Positions 44,384-53,715 of a DNA stretch of 64,000 nucleotides are shown piece by piece. A model generated the notes under the pieces. It was given only the letters and a program-made list of their open reading frames with translations, did not search any database and was not told the DNA's origin. The DNA is from Bifidobacterium parmae. Lineage in GTDB: Bacteria; Actinomycetota; Actinomycetes; Actinomycetales; Bifidobacteriaceae. The first letter of the stretch is position 1. Each line of letters begins with the position of its first letter. The translations under genes were made by a program, and so were the position numbers. The stretch spans positions 1 to 64,000 of the forward strand of contig NZ_NMWT01000008.1 of NCBI RefSeq assembly GCF_002860365.1. Reading direction: 5' to 3'.

Positions 44384-45569
44384 CGGCAGCCTCCTTTCGA
44401 CCGGCGTCACGGAGCTCCCGACCGGCGTCGTGCGGGACCGTCGTCGCGGCCATCGCACGCAACGCGGGATTCGCGACCGGATCGGCGGCGTCGCGCAGCG
44501 CGTCGCCGAACAGGTTCAACGCGACGACGACGAGCGTGACGACGAGCCCCGGCCACAGGACGGTCAACGGGAACACGTTGATGAGTTTGACCGACGTGGC
44601 GAGCGAATGTCCCCAACTCGGCACGCCCGCGCCGACGCCCACACCGAGATACGTGAGTCCCGCCTCGGCAAGCACGGACGTTCCGGCGGACATGGACAAC
44701 TGCACGGCGAGCACCGGCGTGATGTTCGGCACGATGTGCCGAACGAGCACGCCGAAGCCGCCGGCGCCGTTCGCGCGCGCCGATGCGACGTACTGCGAGC
44801 GTGCGGCGAGCAGGGCGGCGGGCCGCGCGACGCGGGCGAGGTTCAGCCCGTAGGCGATCGAGCAGGCGCCGACGACGACCGCGGCGGACGCGCCGAACGG
44901 CACGGCGAGCAGGAGCGCGATGAGCACGGTGGGGATGGAGATGAGCGCGTCGACGACGGCGACGGAGATGGAGGCGAGCGCGTTCGAGCGCGCGACCATG
45001 AGCCCGACGAGCAGCAGTCCCAGCGCGCCGGAGCAGACGACGGTGAGCGCGGCGATGGCGAGGTTCGTGCGCGAACCGGCCATCAGCCAGCTCAGTACGT
45101 CGGCGCCGGTGCCGTCGGTGCCGAGCCAGTGCGCGGACGACGGCACGGCCCACACGTGGTAGCCGTCGGTCTCCAGCAGCGGCCGCGGCGTCCAGAACAG
45201 CGAGACGAACGCGACAACCAGCCAGATTCCAAGCATGACGAGCGCATAGCGTCCGGTGCCGCGCGACCACATGGTCCGCGCGGTTACGGCGATGCGCCGT
45301 GAGACCACCCTCCGGCGCTGCGCGCCACCTCCCGCCAGCGGGAGGCGATTCCCGGTGCCGGCCGGGGACTCGGATGCATCGCCGACCGGCATGTTCCCCC
45401 CGTCCCCGCCGGCGGAAACCCCGTCACCGACGACAGACACGTTTCCCCCGCCCCCGCCGGCGGAAACCCCGCCACCGACGACAGACACGCTCTCCCCGCC
45501 CCCGCCGGCGGGGGCTGTCGTCGGAGACGACTGGGGGTGGTCAACGGCAACGATCCCACGCATGTCCAT
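44373..45569 (-). CDS. dppC: Oligopeptide ABC transporter, permease C, with repeat-encoded N-terminus
   Basis: About 398 aa. The permease proper begins near residue 90 (GRYALVMLGIWLVVAFVSLF) with the family segment HWLGTDGTGADVLSWLMAGS and the permease loop YVASARANGAGGFGVLVRHIVPN. The first 80 or so residues are Gly/Ser/Val-rich and are translated from 48-bp tandem repeats and a dispersed palindrome (45306-45550). Start: three in-frame ATGs follow GAGGAGGA; 45569, in a TGATG overlap with the dppB stop, has usable spacing. The core would remain functional if a downstream GTG were used instead. Confidence 0.82.
45306..45550. repeat. Dispersed palindrome and 48-bp tandem repeats inside dppC
   Basis: CTCCCGCCAGCGGGAG with its GCGC-rich flank lies at about 45306-45345. 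Three units of 48 bp, each with GCCGGCGG (45408, 45456, 45504), follow. Two are nearly identical through ACCGACGACAGACAC, and the third passes into the palindromic element ending in TGGGGGTGGTC. All are in frame (16 codons per unit). Confidence 0.88.
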
Positions 45570-46534
45570 CATTCCTCCTCTGCGGCGAGACGCGGGTCGA
45601 GCGCGCGGTGCGCCAGGTCGACGACGAGGCCGAGCGTCAGGAAGAACGCGGCCAGCAGGAACAGTTCGCTCTGCACGGCGACGAGATCGCGGTTGCCGAC
45701 GTCGCCGACGAGCAGCGCGCCGAGTCCGGGCAGGGCGAACAGGTTCTCGATGACCATCACGCCGGTGATCATCGAGGCGAACGTCAATCCGACGACGGAG
45801 ACGAGCTGCGGGGTGGCGAGGCGGAGTCCGACGCGCAGCAGCGCCTGCGTGCGCGTCATGCCGCACGCCATGGCCATGTCGACCGGACCGCCTTCCGCGG
45901 CGATGTCCTCCAATGCGGCGCGCGTGTAGCGCATGATGCCGGCGGCGGCCACGAATCCGGTGGCGAGCGCGGGCAGGATGAGCGAGGCGAACGCGCTTCC
46001 GGGCGCGCCCGTCCAGCCGTCGGCGGGGAATCCCTGCGAGGGCAGCACGCCCAACAGACCCACGCCCTGGCCGAACAGCAGGAGCAGGAGCAGGCCGCTC
46101 CACAGGGCGGGCACGGCGCCGCCCGCGATGGCGAGCACGTGGAAGAATCCGCGCAGGCGCTGGTTTCTGGTGATGACGGCGGCGCAGCCGAGCGGCAGTC
46201 CGACGGCGAGCGCGACGATGAGGCTCATGACGATGAGCGGGAACGTGATCGCGGCGCGCCGGCCGACCTGCGCGGCGACCGCGCGGCCGGTCAGCGCGGA
46301 CATGCCGAGGTCGCCGTGCAGGAGTCCGCCCGCCCAGTCGAGGTATTGGACGGGGTACGGGCGGTCGAGGCCGAATTCGGCGCGCAGTTCGGCGACGCGC
46401 GAGGCGGTCGCGTTGGTGCCGGCCATGACGACGGCCACGTCGCCGGGCAGGATGCGCAACGCGGCGAACACGAGAACGGAGATGCCGAACAGCGCCGCGG
46501 CGAACAGCAGCAGCCGTCGTATCACGAATCGCAT
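45569..46534 (-). CDS. dppB: Oligopeptide ABC transporter, permease B
   Basis: A 321-aa membrane protein with six helices of the DppB family. The N-terminus MRFVIRRLLLFAAALFGISV, the loop YPVQYLDWAGGLLHGDLGMSAL and the permease loop YTRAALEDIAAEGGPVDMAMACG are characteristic. It starts 7 bp after the binding-protein gene with a weak ribosome site (GAAGTGAG), which suggests coupling. Confidence 0.9.
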   Translation of the reverse strand: MRFVIRRLLLFAAALFGISVLVFAALRILPGDVAVVMAGTNATASRVAELRAEFGLDRPYPVQYLDWAGGLLHGDLGMSALTGRAVAAQVGRRAAITFPLIVMSLIVALAVGLPLGCAAVITRNQRLRGFFHVLAIAGGAVPALWSGLLLLLLFGQGVGLLGVLPSQGFPADGWTGAPGSAFASLILPALATGFVAAAGIMRYTRAALEDIAAEGGPVDMAMACGMTRTQALLRVGLRLATPQLVSVVGLTFASMITGVMVIENLFALPGLGALLVGDVGNRDLVAVQSELFLLAAFFLTLGLVVDLAHRALDPRLAAEEE

Positions 46535-46541
46535 CGATGAC

Positions 46542-48224
46542 TCACTTCTCGTAGGTGATCCGCCACAGGGGCAGCACGGTCTGGCTGAGGTTCTGCGGGA
46601 AGCCGTGGACGCCCTTCGCGTAGGCGATGGTGACGCGCCAGGAGAACAGCCAGTCGTCGGGCGCGTCCTCGGAGACGATCTTCGCGGCCTTCGCAAGGTA
46701 GTTCGAGGCCTGCTCGTCGGTGGTGGCGGCGAGCGCCTTCGCGTACAGGTCCTGCACCTGCGTGTTGTCGTAGTGGTAGTAGTAGCTGGGCGTGGCCCAC
46801 TTGTAGAAGTCGTGGCTTTCGGCGTGGTCGACGAGGGAGAGCTCGTAGTCGCCGTTGGTGTGCACGTCCTGCAGCCAGGTGGAGAATTCGACGTAGTCGA
46901 TCTTCAGGTCGATGCCGATGGGCTTCAACTGGCTTTTCAGCTGGTCGCCGAGCTCGGTGCCGTACACGTTCGCGTAGGTGAGGGTCAGCTGCAGCGGCTT
47001 CGACTCGCTGTAGCCGGCCTCCTTCATGAGCCGCTTGGCCTTGGCCGCGTCGTGCGGGTAGACGCCGGTCAGGTCCTCGTAGCCGGGGTCGACCTTGGGG
47101 ATCGGGCCGCCGAGCTTCGCGTCGACGCCGCCGCGCGAGGCGATGAGCTGCTTGTGGTCGATGGCGTATCGGATGGCCTGGCGCACGCGCTTGTCCTTGA
47201 GTTTGGCGTCGGTCATGTTGAACGCGAGCACGAACTTGTCGGAGCCGTCACCGGCCTTGACCACGTAGTCGGGGTTGTCGCGGAACAGTCCGGCGAGGGT
47301 GGCGGTGATCGGCGAGAGCACCTGCACGTCGCCGCTCTTCAACGCGTTGATGCCGGCGTTGTCGTCGGGAAGGAACCGGATGATGACGTTCTCGGTCTTC
47401 GCCTTGTGCGCGCTTCCCCAGTACTTCGGGTTGGCCTTGAACACGATCTTGTCGCTCGGGTCGAAGGATTCGACCGTGTACGGTCCGGAGCCGAGCGCGC
47501 CGGTCTTCTCGTCCCAGGTCGCGTCCTTGTCGTAGACGAGGCCGGGGCGGCCGGTCAGATACCACAGCATGTTCGAGTCGGGCGCGGAGAGCGTGAGCTT
47601 CACCGTGCGCGCGTCGACGGCCTCGGCCTTGTCGAGGTTGGCGACCTGATCGTAGTTGTAGTACTTCCTCGCCTTGAGTTCGTTGATGGACCAGGCCACG
47701 TCCTCGGCGTCGAGCGTGTCGCCGTTGGAGAAGTTCATGTGGTCGTTGAGGTGGAACGTGTAGGTGAGCCCGTCCTTGGACACGTCCCAGCTTTTCGCGA
47801 GGCCCGGATGCACCTTGTTGTCGGAGCCGCGGGAGACGAGGCTTTCGTACACGTTGCCGATGAGGATCTGTTCGAGCGCGGAGCCGGACTGGTGGCGGAT
47901 GTCGAGGTTCACGGGGGCGAGCTTCAAGCCGATGGCGACGGTGTCCGCCGTCTTCGCGCCGCCCGCGCCGTTCGCGCCGTCCTGCTTGTTCGTGAAGAAC
48001 GCGTTGACGCCGACGACGAGCGCCGCGACGACGATGACGGCGATTAGCGACCACAGCCACGCCTTCGACTTGCCGCCTCCCCGTCGTTTCGATGATTTCG
48101 CGCGGCCTTCGAGGCTCGCGTCGGTGCTGGCCGCGCCGGTCGTGTCGCCATTCGCCGTGACGTCTTTCTCCGCCTTGTCGCTGGTTGCGCCGGCTTCGCC
48201 GTGCACACCGTCATGCTGGGACAT
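46542..48224 (-). CDS. Oligopeptide-binding protein with transmembrane anchor
   Basis: A 560-aa family-5 solute-binding protein. There is no lipobox. Residues 1-55 are charged and cytosolic, residues about 56-77 form a membrane anchor (AWLWSLIAVIVVAALVVGV), and the binding domain faces outside (IGNVYESLVSRGSDNKVHPG, GALGSGPYTVESF, DKRVRQAIRYAIDHKQLI). First gene of the operon. AAGGGAGC precedes ATG 48224; longer frames are not supported. Confidence 0.9.
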   Translation of the reverse strand: MSQHDGVHGEAGATSDKAEKDVTANGDTTGAASTDASLEGRAKSSKRRGGGKSKAWLWSLIAVIVVAALVVGVNAFFTNKQDGANGAGGAKTADTVAIGLKLAPVNLDIRHQSGSALEQILIGNVYESLVSRGSDNKVHPGLAKSWDVSKDGLTYTFHLNDHMNFSNGDTLDAEDVAWSINELKARKYYNYDQVANLDKAEAVDARTVKLTLSAPDSNMLWYLTGRPGLVYDKDATWDEKTGALGSGPYTVESFDPSDKIVFKANPKYWGSAHKAKTENVIIRFLPDDNAGINALKSGDVQVLSPITATLAGLFRDNPDYVVKAGDGSDKFVLAFNMTDAKLKDKRVRQAIRYAIDHKQLIASRGGVDAKLGGPIPKVDPGYEDLTGVYPHDAAKAKRLMKEAGYSESKPLQLTLTYANVYGTELGDQLKSQLKPIGIDLKIDYVEFSTWLQDVHTNGDYELSLVDHAESHDFYKWATPSYYYHYDNTQVQDLYAKALAATTDEQASNYLAKAAKIVSEDAPDDWLFSWRVTIAYAKGVHGFPQNLSQTVLPLWRITYEK

Positions 48225-48521
48225 GCAATGCTCCCTTGTCGTGGCGCACGCGTTCGCGGGCATGCTTGCGCCCCGCGAATCCACGCGCGTGAATCGTGAT
48301 GAATCGTCGGTTGACCGCCCGTACGGGTCGATCACCGCGTCCCACTATAGACCACACGGGAGTCCGTCGCGCGCGCATCCGCCGCCCGGCCCGTCCCGTT
48401 CCCCCACGGAATCGCTCCGAGGCACCTGCTCCCGCAGACCGCGATGGCGTTTGCGCGGATACGGCGGTATGCTTAAGGGAGCCGCATCGTTCAACGAGGA
48501 CACGGCAAGAAGGGGACCGAC

Positions 48522-49784
48522 ATGAGCCAGCCATATCCGCCGCCACAGTATCCGTCACCGCAATACCCGCAATATCCGGGCGGACGGTATCCGCAGTATT
48601 CCGGCGGCCCGGGGTATCCGGGCGGACCGCAGTATCCGTATGGGGGCGGTCCGATGCCGCCGCGCCGCCCCCCGCGCAAAAGCAACGGCACGACGGTCGC
48701 CGTGGTCGCGATCTCCGTGGTCGTGGTGGTGATCCTCGCGATCGGTCTCGTGTTCGCCGGCATCGCGTGGAAGGTGAACGCTGTCAGACACGATCTGACG
48801 AGCGCCGTCGAGAACGGCTACGGGAGTTCGGGGGACTCCGGTTCGGGTTCCGGCGGGTCGGGAGGTTCGACGGGCGGCGGCAGCGACGACGGCGGTCTGC
48901 CGGACGACGGCACGGACATCGTCCCCTGCTCCGCTTCGGAGCAGTACGCTTCGTACACGCAGCTCGTGAACGACACGTACGACAAGTACGAGCAGAAGAT
49001 CGAGGCAGGCACGATCTTCAACGATCTGAACCTGCCCGCCACGCAGGAGTCCGCCGACTACGTCCACGATTTCATGATCATCCTCACGGACCGCAAGTCG
49101 GCGCTGCGGTTCGGCTGCGAAATCACCACGAGCGTGGACGAGCTCGACGACATCTACGAGACGAAGTCGGGCGAGGTGAAGGAGCTGGAACGCAAGCTCA
49201 ACGCGCATGAGGACTTCGGCATCACGATCCGCATCAAACGTTCCGACGGCTCCGTCTACGAGTCCGACGGCGGCGCACCGCCGGAGCAGACGATCGCCGA
49301 CGTGGAGAACGCGATCCGCGCGGTGCCGGTCACGGCCGGCGCCGACGGCACGTATCTGGGCGTGGGAGAGAGCATCGTCAAGGCGGCCGGACTGTCCGCC
49401 AACTACGATTTCCAGCAGATCTACCAGTATTGCTCGCGTACCGGCAGCGACGAATACACGATGGCCGCGTTCTGCGCGGCGAATCCGCGCGTGATCTACG
49501 TGAACCAGGCGCATGCGGGCTACGCGTCCAACATCACGACCCCGTACTACGCGGACGTGATCAAGCATGAGATGGGCCATGCGCTCGTCTACCAGCAGTG
49601 CGGCACGACCCGCCCGCCGGTCGGCGTGAACGGCGAGGCGCTGGCGAACAGCTACGCGCTCAAGTATCTCGGCGGGAACCGGGAGAACCTGCAGCGCAAC
49701 ACGCAGGACTTCCCGGAGTACACGATGTCGGATGCGAGCGACCAGGCGGCCGAGCGCATGCACAACAAGCAGTGCACGGGCTGA
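48522..49784 (+). CDS. Membrane-anchored HExxH metalloprotease-like protein
   Basis: A 420-aa protein. Residues 1-52 are a Pro/Tyr/Gly-rich cytosolic tail with PQYP repeats and a basic end (PPRRPPRKS), 57-82 a membrane helix, about 95-125 a Ser/Gly spacer, then an external domain. Near residue 349 is KHEMGHALVYQQ, and near 372 GEALANSYALKYLG could supply the third zinc ligand, the gluzincin layout. The substrate is unknown. AGAAGGGGA precedes ATG 48522. Confidence 0.75.
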   Translation: MSQPYPPPQYPSPQYPQYPGGRYPQYSGGPGYPGGPQYPYGGGPMPPRRPPRKSNGTTVAVVAISVVVVVILAIGLVFAGIAWKVNAVRHDLTSAVENGYGSSGDSGSGSGGSGGSTGGGSDDGGLPDDGTDIVPCSASEQYASYTQLVNDTYDKYEQKIEAGTIFNDLNLPATQESADYVHDFMIILTDRKSALRFGCEITTSVDELDDIYETKSGEVKELERKLNAHEDFGITIRIKRSDGSVYESDGGAPPEQTIADVENAIRAVPVTAGADGTYLGVGESIVKAAGLSANYDFQQIYQYCSRTGSDEYTMAAFCAANPRVIYVNQAHAGYASNITTPYYADVIKHEMGHALVYQQCGTTRPPVGVNGEALANSYALKYLGGNRENLQRNTQDFPEYTMSDASDQAAERMHNKQCTG

Positions 49785-49802
49785 CCGCCCGGACCCGCGG
49801 CC

Positions 49803-49829
49803 ATGGGCCGGCCATAACGGCCGGCCCAT
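49803..49829. terminator. Bidirectional hairpin between convergent genes
   Basis: ATGGGCCGGCC, loop ATAAC, exact complement; it separates the metalloprotease-like gene from def. Confidence 0.75.
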
Positions 49830-49832
49830 AGG

Positions 49833-50486
49833 TCACAGCTCGAAGCCGAGCTCCTCGGCGGCCGCGGTCGGCACCGGGTCCTCGCACCAGAAGTCCTCGA
49901 GGTTCTCCGTGGTGGTGAGGGACCGGATCTCCGCCCGGTCGATGTAGAGCTCGCCGCTCAGATGGTCGGTCTCGTGCTGGAAGATGCGCGCCGGCCAGCC
50001 GTGCAGCCGCTCCTTGTGGTGGGCGCCGTCCTCGTCGTCCCATTCGGCGTCGATGTCGAGCCAGCGGCGGCGCACCGCCTGGTAGCCTTCGAAGCTCAGG
50101 CAGCCCTCGTAGAAGCTGGCGGTCTTCTCCCCCGCCGGCGTGTACTTCGGGTTGATGATCACGTGGAACGGGAATTCGGCGATCTCGCGCGGATCGTCCT
50201 CGTCGTCGCGCACATGGTCCTCGACGACGGCGAGCGCGAGGCCGAGCCCGATCTGCGGGCCGGCGAGGCCCACGCCGGGCGCGTCGAGCATCGTCGTGCG
50301 CATCACGTCGATGAGCTTGGCGAGCGTGCGCTTGGACAGCTGGCCCGTGTAGGCGGCGCATTGGACGCGCAGCACCGGCTCGCCGGCTTCGACGATCGGC
50401 AGGATGCCCTCCTTGCCGCCGGATCTGATGAGTTTCTCGACGTCGCGGTTGAGCGCGAGGTCGACCTTCGTGTTCTTGCCGAACAT
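49833..50486 (-). CDS. def: Peptide deformylase
   Basis: A 217-aa metal enzyme removing the N-formyl group from new proteins. All three motifs are intact: GVGLAGPQIG (71-80), EGCLSF (127-132) with metal-ligand Cys129, and HETDH (171-175) with metal-ligand histidines. About 40 extra residues at the N-terminus and an acidic C-terminal tail are typical of actinobacterial forms. AAAGGACAG precedes ATG 50486; the dispersed palindrome begins 15 bp upstream of the start. Confidence 0.96.
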   Translation of the reverse strand: MFGKNTKVDLALNRDVEKLIRSGGKEGILPIVEAGEPVLRVQCAAYTGQLSKRTLAKLIDVMRTTMLDAPGVGLAGPQIGLGLALAVVEDHVRDDEDDPREIAEFPFHVIINPKYTPAGEKTASFYEGCLSFEGYQAVRRRWLDIDAEWDDEDGAHHKERLHGWPARIFQHETDHLSGELYIDRAEIRSLTTTENLEDFWCEDPVPTAAAEELGFEL

Positions 50487-50501
50487 TTATCTGTCCTTTG
50501 C

Positions 50502-50611
50502 CGCTCCCGCTGGCGGGAGCTGTCGAACGAAGTAAGACTGAGGGTGGTTCGGTCTCCTGCCTCGGACCACCCTCAGTCAGCCTACGGCTGCCAGCTCCCG
50601 CCAGCGGGAGC
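50502..50611. repeat. Dispersed palindromic element, copy before def
   Basis: 110 bp. Terminal palindromes CGCTCCCGCTGGCGGGAGC and GCTCCCGCCAGCGGGAGC, with inner complementary segments ACTGAGGGTGGTTCG and GGACCACCCTCAGT. It has the same order of parts as 23024-23130 and the same position relative to the following start codon. Confidence 0.88.
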
Positions 50612-50642
50612 CAGGGGACAGCGCGGCATGATTATCGGATGA

Positions 50643-52031
50643 CTACAGGGCGAGTTCGTCGGCGACGACCTTGGCGAGGCGCTCGCACACCTCGTCGGCC
50701 TGCTCCTGCGTGGCCGCCTCGGCCATGACGCGCACGAGCGGCTCGGTGCCGGAGGGGCGCAGCAGCACGCGGCCGGTCTCGCCGAGCAGCTTCTCCTCGC
50801 GTTCGACGGCGGCCTGCACCTTGGCATTGGTGGTGGCGGCCATCTTGTCGACGTTCGGCACGTTGACGAGCGTCTGCGGCAGCTGCGGGAAGTCGGCGGC
50901 GAGCTCCTTGAGGCTCTTGCCGGAGCGGACGACCTCGTTGCACAGGGTGAGGGCGGTCAGCGTGCCGTCGCCGGTGGTGGCGAACTCGCGGTTGATGACG
51001 TGGCCGGACTGTTCGCCGCCCAGCGTGTAGCCGCCGCGCAGCATCTCCTCGAGCACGTAGCGGTCGCCGACGGCGGTCTGCACGGTCTTGATGCCCATGT
51101 CCTTGAGGGCGAGCTTGAGGCCGAGGTTGCTCATCACGGTGACGACGAGCGTGTTGTCGGCGAGCTTGCCCGCCTCCTTCTTGGCGCGCGCGAGGATGCC
51201 CATGATCTGGTCGCCGTTGACCATGTTGCCGTCCTCGTCCACGGCGAGGCAGCGGTCGGCGTCGCCGTCGAACGCGACGCCCATGACCGCGTCGGTGGCC
51301 TTGACCATGGCCTGCAGCTGCTCCGGGTGGGTGGAGCCGGCGTGCTTGTTGATGTTGTAGCCGTCCGGGGAGGCGTTGATGACGATCACGTCGGCGCCGG
51401 CGCGGCGCAGCGCCTCGGGGGCGACGACGGAGGTGGCGCCGTTCGCGCAGTCCGCCACGATCTTGAGACCGCGCAGCGGCTTCGGCTGCGTCTTGTCCGG
51501 GTTGAGCGGGGCGATCGACGAGACCAGATGGTCGATGTACAGGTTGGTGGCGGTCACCGTGTCGTGGCTGACGCGGCCCACGCCGGCGCCGGTCGGGCGA
51601 TCCCAGTCCTGGCCGAGCACCGCCTCGATCTCGTCCTCCTTCGCGTCGGGCAGCTTGAAGCCGCCGCGCGCGAAGAACTTGATGCCGTTGTCGGGCATCG
51701 GGTTGTGGGAGGCGGAGATCACGGCGCCCATCTCCACGTTGAGCACGGAGGTGAGGAACGCGACGCCCGGCGTCGGGATGATGCCGGCGTCGATCACGTC
51801 GAAGCCGCCGGCCGCCATGCCGGCGGACAGCGCGGAGGCGAGGAAGTCGCCGGACACGCGCGTGTCGCGGCCGACGAGCGCGCGGCGGCGTCCCTCCGGC
51901 TGGTTCTCGTCCTTCTGGCCCGCCTTGCCCAGCACGCGCACGGCGGCGTCGCCCAGGTCGAGCGCGAGACGCGCGGTCAGATCACGGTTCGCCAATCCGC
52001 GGACACCATCGGTTCCAAACATCTTCGGCAT
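50643..52031 (-). CDS. glmM: Phosphoglucosamine mutase
   Basis: A 462-aa enzyme converting glucosamine 6-phosphate to glucosamine 1-phosphate for cell-wall UDP-GlcNAc. The start MFGTDGVRGLANRDL, the phosphoserine Ser108 in ISASHNPMPDNG, the metal loop AFDGDADRCL, and the phosphate site RPSGTEPLVRVM are all present. AAGGATG lies upstream of ATG 52031. Probably cotranscribed with def. Confidence 0.96.
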   Translation of the reverse strand: MPKMFGTDGVRGLANRDLTARLALDLGDAAVRVLGKAGQKDENQPEGRRRALVGRDTRVSGDFLASALSAGMAAGGFDVIDAGIIPTPGVAFLTSVLNVEMGAVISASHNPMPDNGIKFFARGGFKLPDAKEDEIEAVLGQDWDRPTGAGVGRVSHDTVTATNLYIDHLVSSIAPLNPDKTQPKPLRGLKIVADCANGATSVVAPEALRRAGADVIVINASPDGYNINKHAGSTHPEQLQAMVKATDAVMGVAFDGDADRCLAVDEDGNMVNGDQIMGILARAKKEAGKLADNTLVVTVMSNLGLKLALKDMGIKTVQTAVGDRYVLEEMLRGGYTLGGEQSGHVINREFATTGDGTLTALTLCNEVVRSGKSLKELAADFPQLPQTLVNVPNVDKMAATTNAKVQAAVEREEKLLGETGRVLLRPSGTEPLVRVMAEAATQEQADEVCERLAKVVADELAL

Positions 52032-52359
52032 TGTTCTGCATCCTTCATTCGAATATCCGGACATCCTCGGGGCGTCGCGCGGCGCACGCCGCAGGACGGA
52101 CACGCGCGGGCGCGCCCCGTTACCCTGCCCCATGGTAATCGGCGTGCGCCGGCAAATCACCCGTTTCGTCCGATTGCCGCCCAAATCGGCCACATTCGGC
52201 GTGCGGCGTGACGCCCGCGCCCGTCCGGGACGTTACGCCGCCACATCAGGGCGAGTCTCCCGCCACATGCGAATCGCAACATGTGAAGATTCACGAGAGC
52301 GCCGACCACATCGCCGTGCACGCTTGCGCCGCACTTCCCCTCATCGTTACCGTCGATTC
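52032..52359. other. Intergenic region between divergent glmM and the nuclease-domain gene
   Basis: About 330 bp with direct repeats TCGGCGTGCG (near 52139 and 52195) and a small inverted repeat CACATG (52264-52269) / CATGTG (52280-52285). No gene or clear promoter pair is seen. Confidence 0.4.
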
Positions 52360-53286
52360 ATGGACAATGGACCGGATCACATCATCATGGCGAACGCGGC
52401 GGCGAGCATGACGGACGATCTCGTGCAACGCCGACGCGACACCATCCGACGATGCACCGAAGCGGCGACGGCGGCAGGCCGCCGGCTCATGTTCGGCATG
52501 ACCACCTCGCTCATGCTCCAATCCGTGCCGCTTCCCGCCACATGCGACCTCGACACGTCGTTGCTCCACACCGTGTCCAGCACCAAACGACGCCGCACGC
52601 GCAGACGCGGCATCCCGACGCAGCCACACGTCTGGCGGGCGCTCGCCGACACCGAACCGGTGCGCATCAACCGGCACGTCTATGCACTGGACCTGATGCA
52701 CACATGGGCGCAACTCGCACCACACGTGCCGTTCGAGGAGCTGATCGCGCTCGGCGACGCGATCGTCACCGCGATCGCACGCCGATCCCCATCGAGTCAT
52801 GGGCGCACCGCGACACAGATACGCGACGGCCTTGCCGCATTCGCCGCGGGATTGCCCGCGTTTCGCGGCAAACGCGCATGCGTCGCGGCCTGCGGCCACA
52901 TCATGGCAGGCGTGGATTCGCCGATGGAGACCCGCAACCGCCTTGCCCTGATACGGCACGGCATCCCCTGCCCGGTGCCCGGATACACGGTACCGGGCAT
53001 GACGTTCGCCAGCGGCGCGCCGATGACGCTCGACATGGCATGGCCGGAGCAGCTCGTGGCGGTCGAATACGACGGCGACCAGCATCGCACCGACAAGAAC
53101 CAATGGCGACGGGACACCGAAAAACGCGACCGGCTGCTCGGCCACGGGTGGATCATCCGTGTCGCCACGGGCGCGACGATGGCCAACGCCGACGCGAGGG
53201 CGGAGCACGCGTTCGGCGTGGCGCGATCGCTGATGCTGCGCGGAGCCGAGTTCACGTTCCACCCGGTGGAGCGGCCGCTGCGGTGA
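52360..53286 (+). CDS. Protein with VSR/DUF559-like endonuclease domain
   Basis: Up to 308 aa. The C-terminal 90 residues (LDMAWPEQLVAVEYDGDQHR, then DTEKRDRLLGHGWIIRVATG) match the fold of the very-short-patch-repair/DUF559 endonuclease family: a strand with Asp, EYDG, then an H and a GW strand. The N-terminal part resembles the helical and basic region common in actinobacterial members of this group. The start is uncertain: ATG 52360 and ATG 52387 are both in frame with poor ribosome sites. Function unknown; members are often linked to mobile or abortive-infection-type regions. Confidence 0.65.
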   Translation: MDNGPDHIIMANAAASMTDDLVQRRRDTIRRCTEAATAAGRRLMFGMTTSLMLQSVPLPATCDLDTSLLHTVSSTKRRRTRRRGIPTQPHVWRALADTEPVRINRHVYALDLMHTWAQLAPHVPFEELIALGDAIVTAIARRSPSSHGRTATQIRDGLAAFAAGLPAFRGKRACVAACGHIMAGVDSPMETRNRLALIRHGIPCPVPGYTVPGMTFASGAPMTLDMAWPEQLVAVEYDGDQHRTDKNQWRRDTEKRDRLLGHGWIIRVATGATMANADARAEHAFGVARSLMLRGAEFTFHPVERPLR

Positions 53287-53355
53287 GGCGCTGGTGCGGG
53301 GGTGAGTACTGGTGCGGGGTGAGGGTGAAGTGCTGAGGCGAGTGAGGTGAGTGAG

Positions 53356-53700
53356 CTTGTCCCTCGGCACAGATATCAGAGAAATTCGTGTCGAGGGACA
53401 AGAAATCTTGCCCCTCAATGAAGATTACGAATGATTCGGCATCTAGGGACAAGTCCGAGCATCATGGCCTGTGAAGGAGAGCAGAGAATCGTTGGAAAAT
53501 GGCGGTTTTTGAAAAAGTGATCCCGCCGACCGCACGGAATCCGTGCCCCTCGGCGCGGAATGTGCCTGATTGCGCGTCGAGGGGCGAACTTTCTTGTCCC
53601 TTCACGCGGATAATCATCCATTCCATGCCGAGGGGCACAGATCTTGCCCCGTCCCTTGCCCCTCGACGGAGATTCCGAATGATTGAGCATTGAGGGGCAA
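53356..53700. repeat. Cluster of five ~47-nt palindromes (TTGYCCCTC type)
   Basis: Five imperfect hairpins lie in a 345-bp gap between convergent genes: 53356-53402 (perfect 11-bp outer arms CTTGTCCCTCG), 53407-53453, 53544-53586, 53594-53636 and 53656-53700 (perfect TTGCCCCTC arms). Their loops share GAAGATTACGAATGATTC-like sequence, at least between the second and fifth; the fourth seems inverted. Spacers are unequal. Confidence 0.8.
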
Positions 53701-53715
53701 AACCGCACCGCACCG

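Noticed and set aside
53356-53700. Palindromic repeats considered as a CRISPR array
   Set aside because: Spacers differ widely in length, repeats are divergent and partly inverted, and no cas genes are present.
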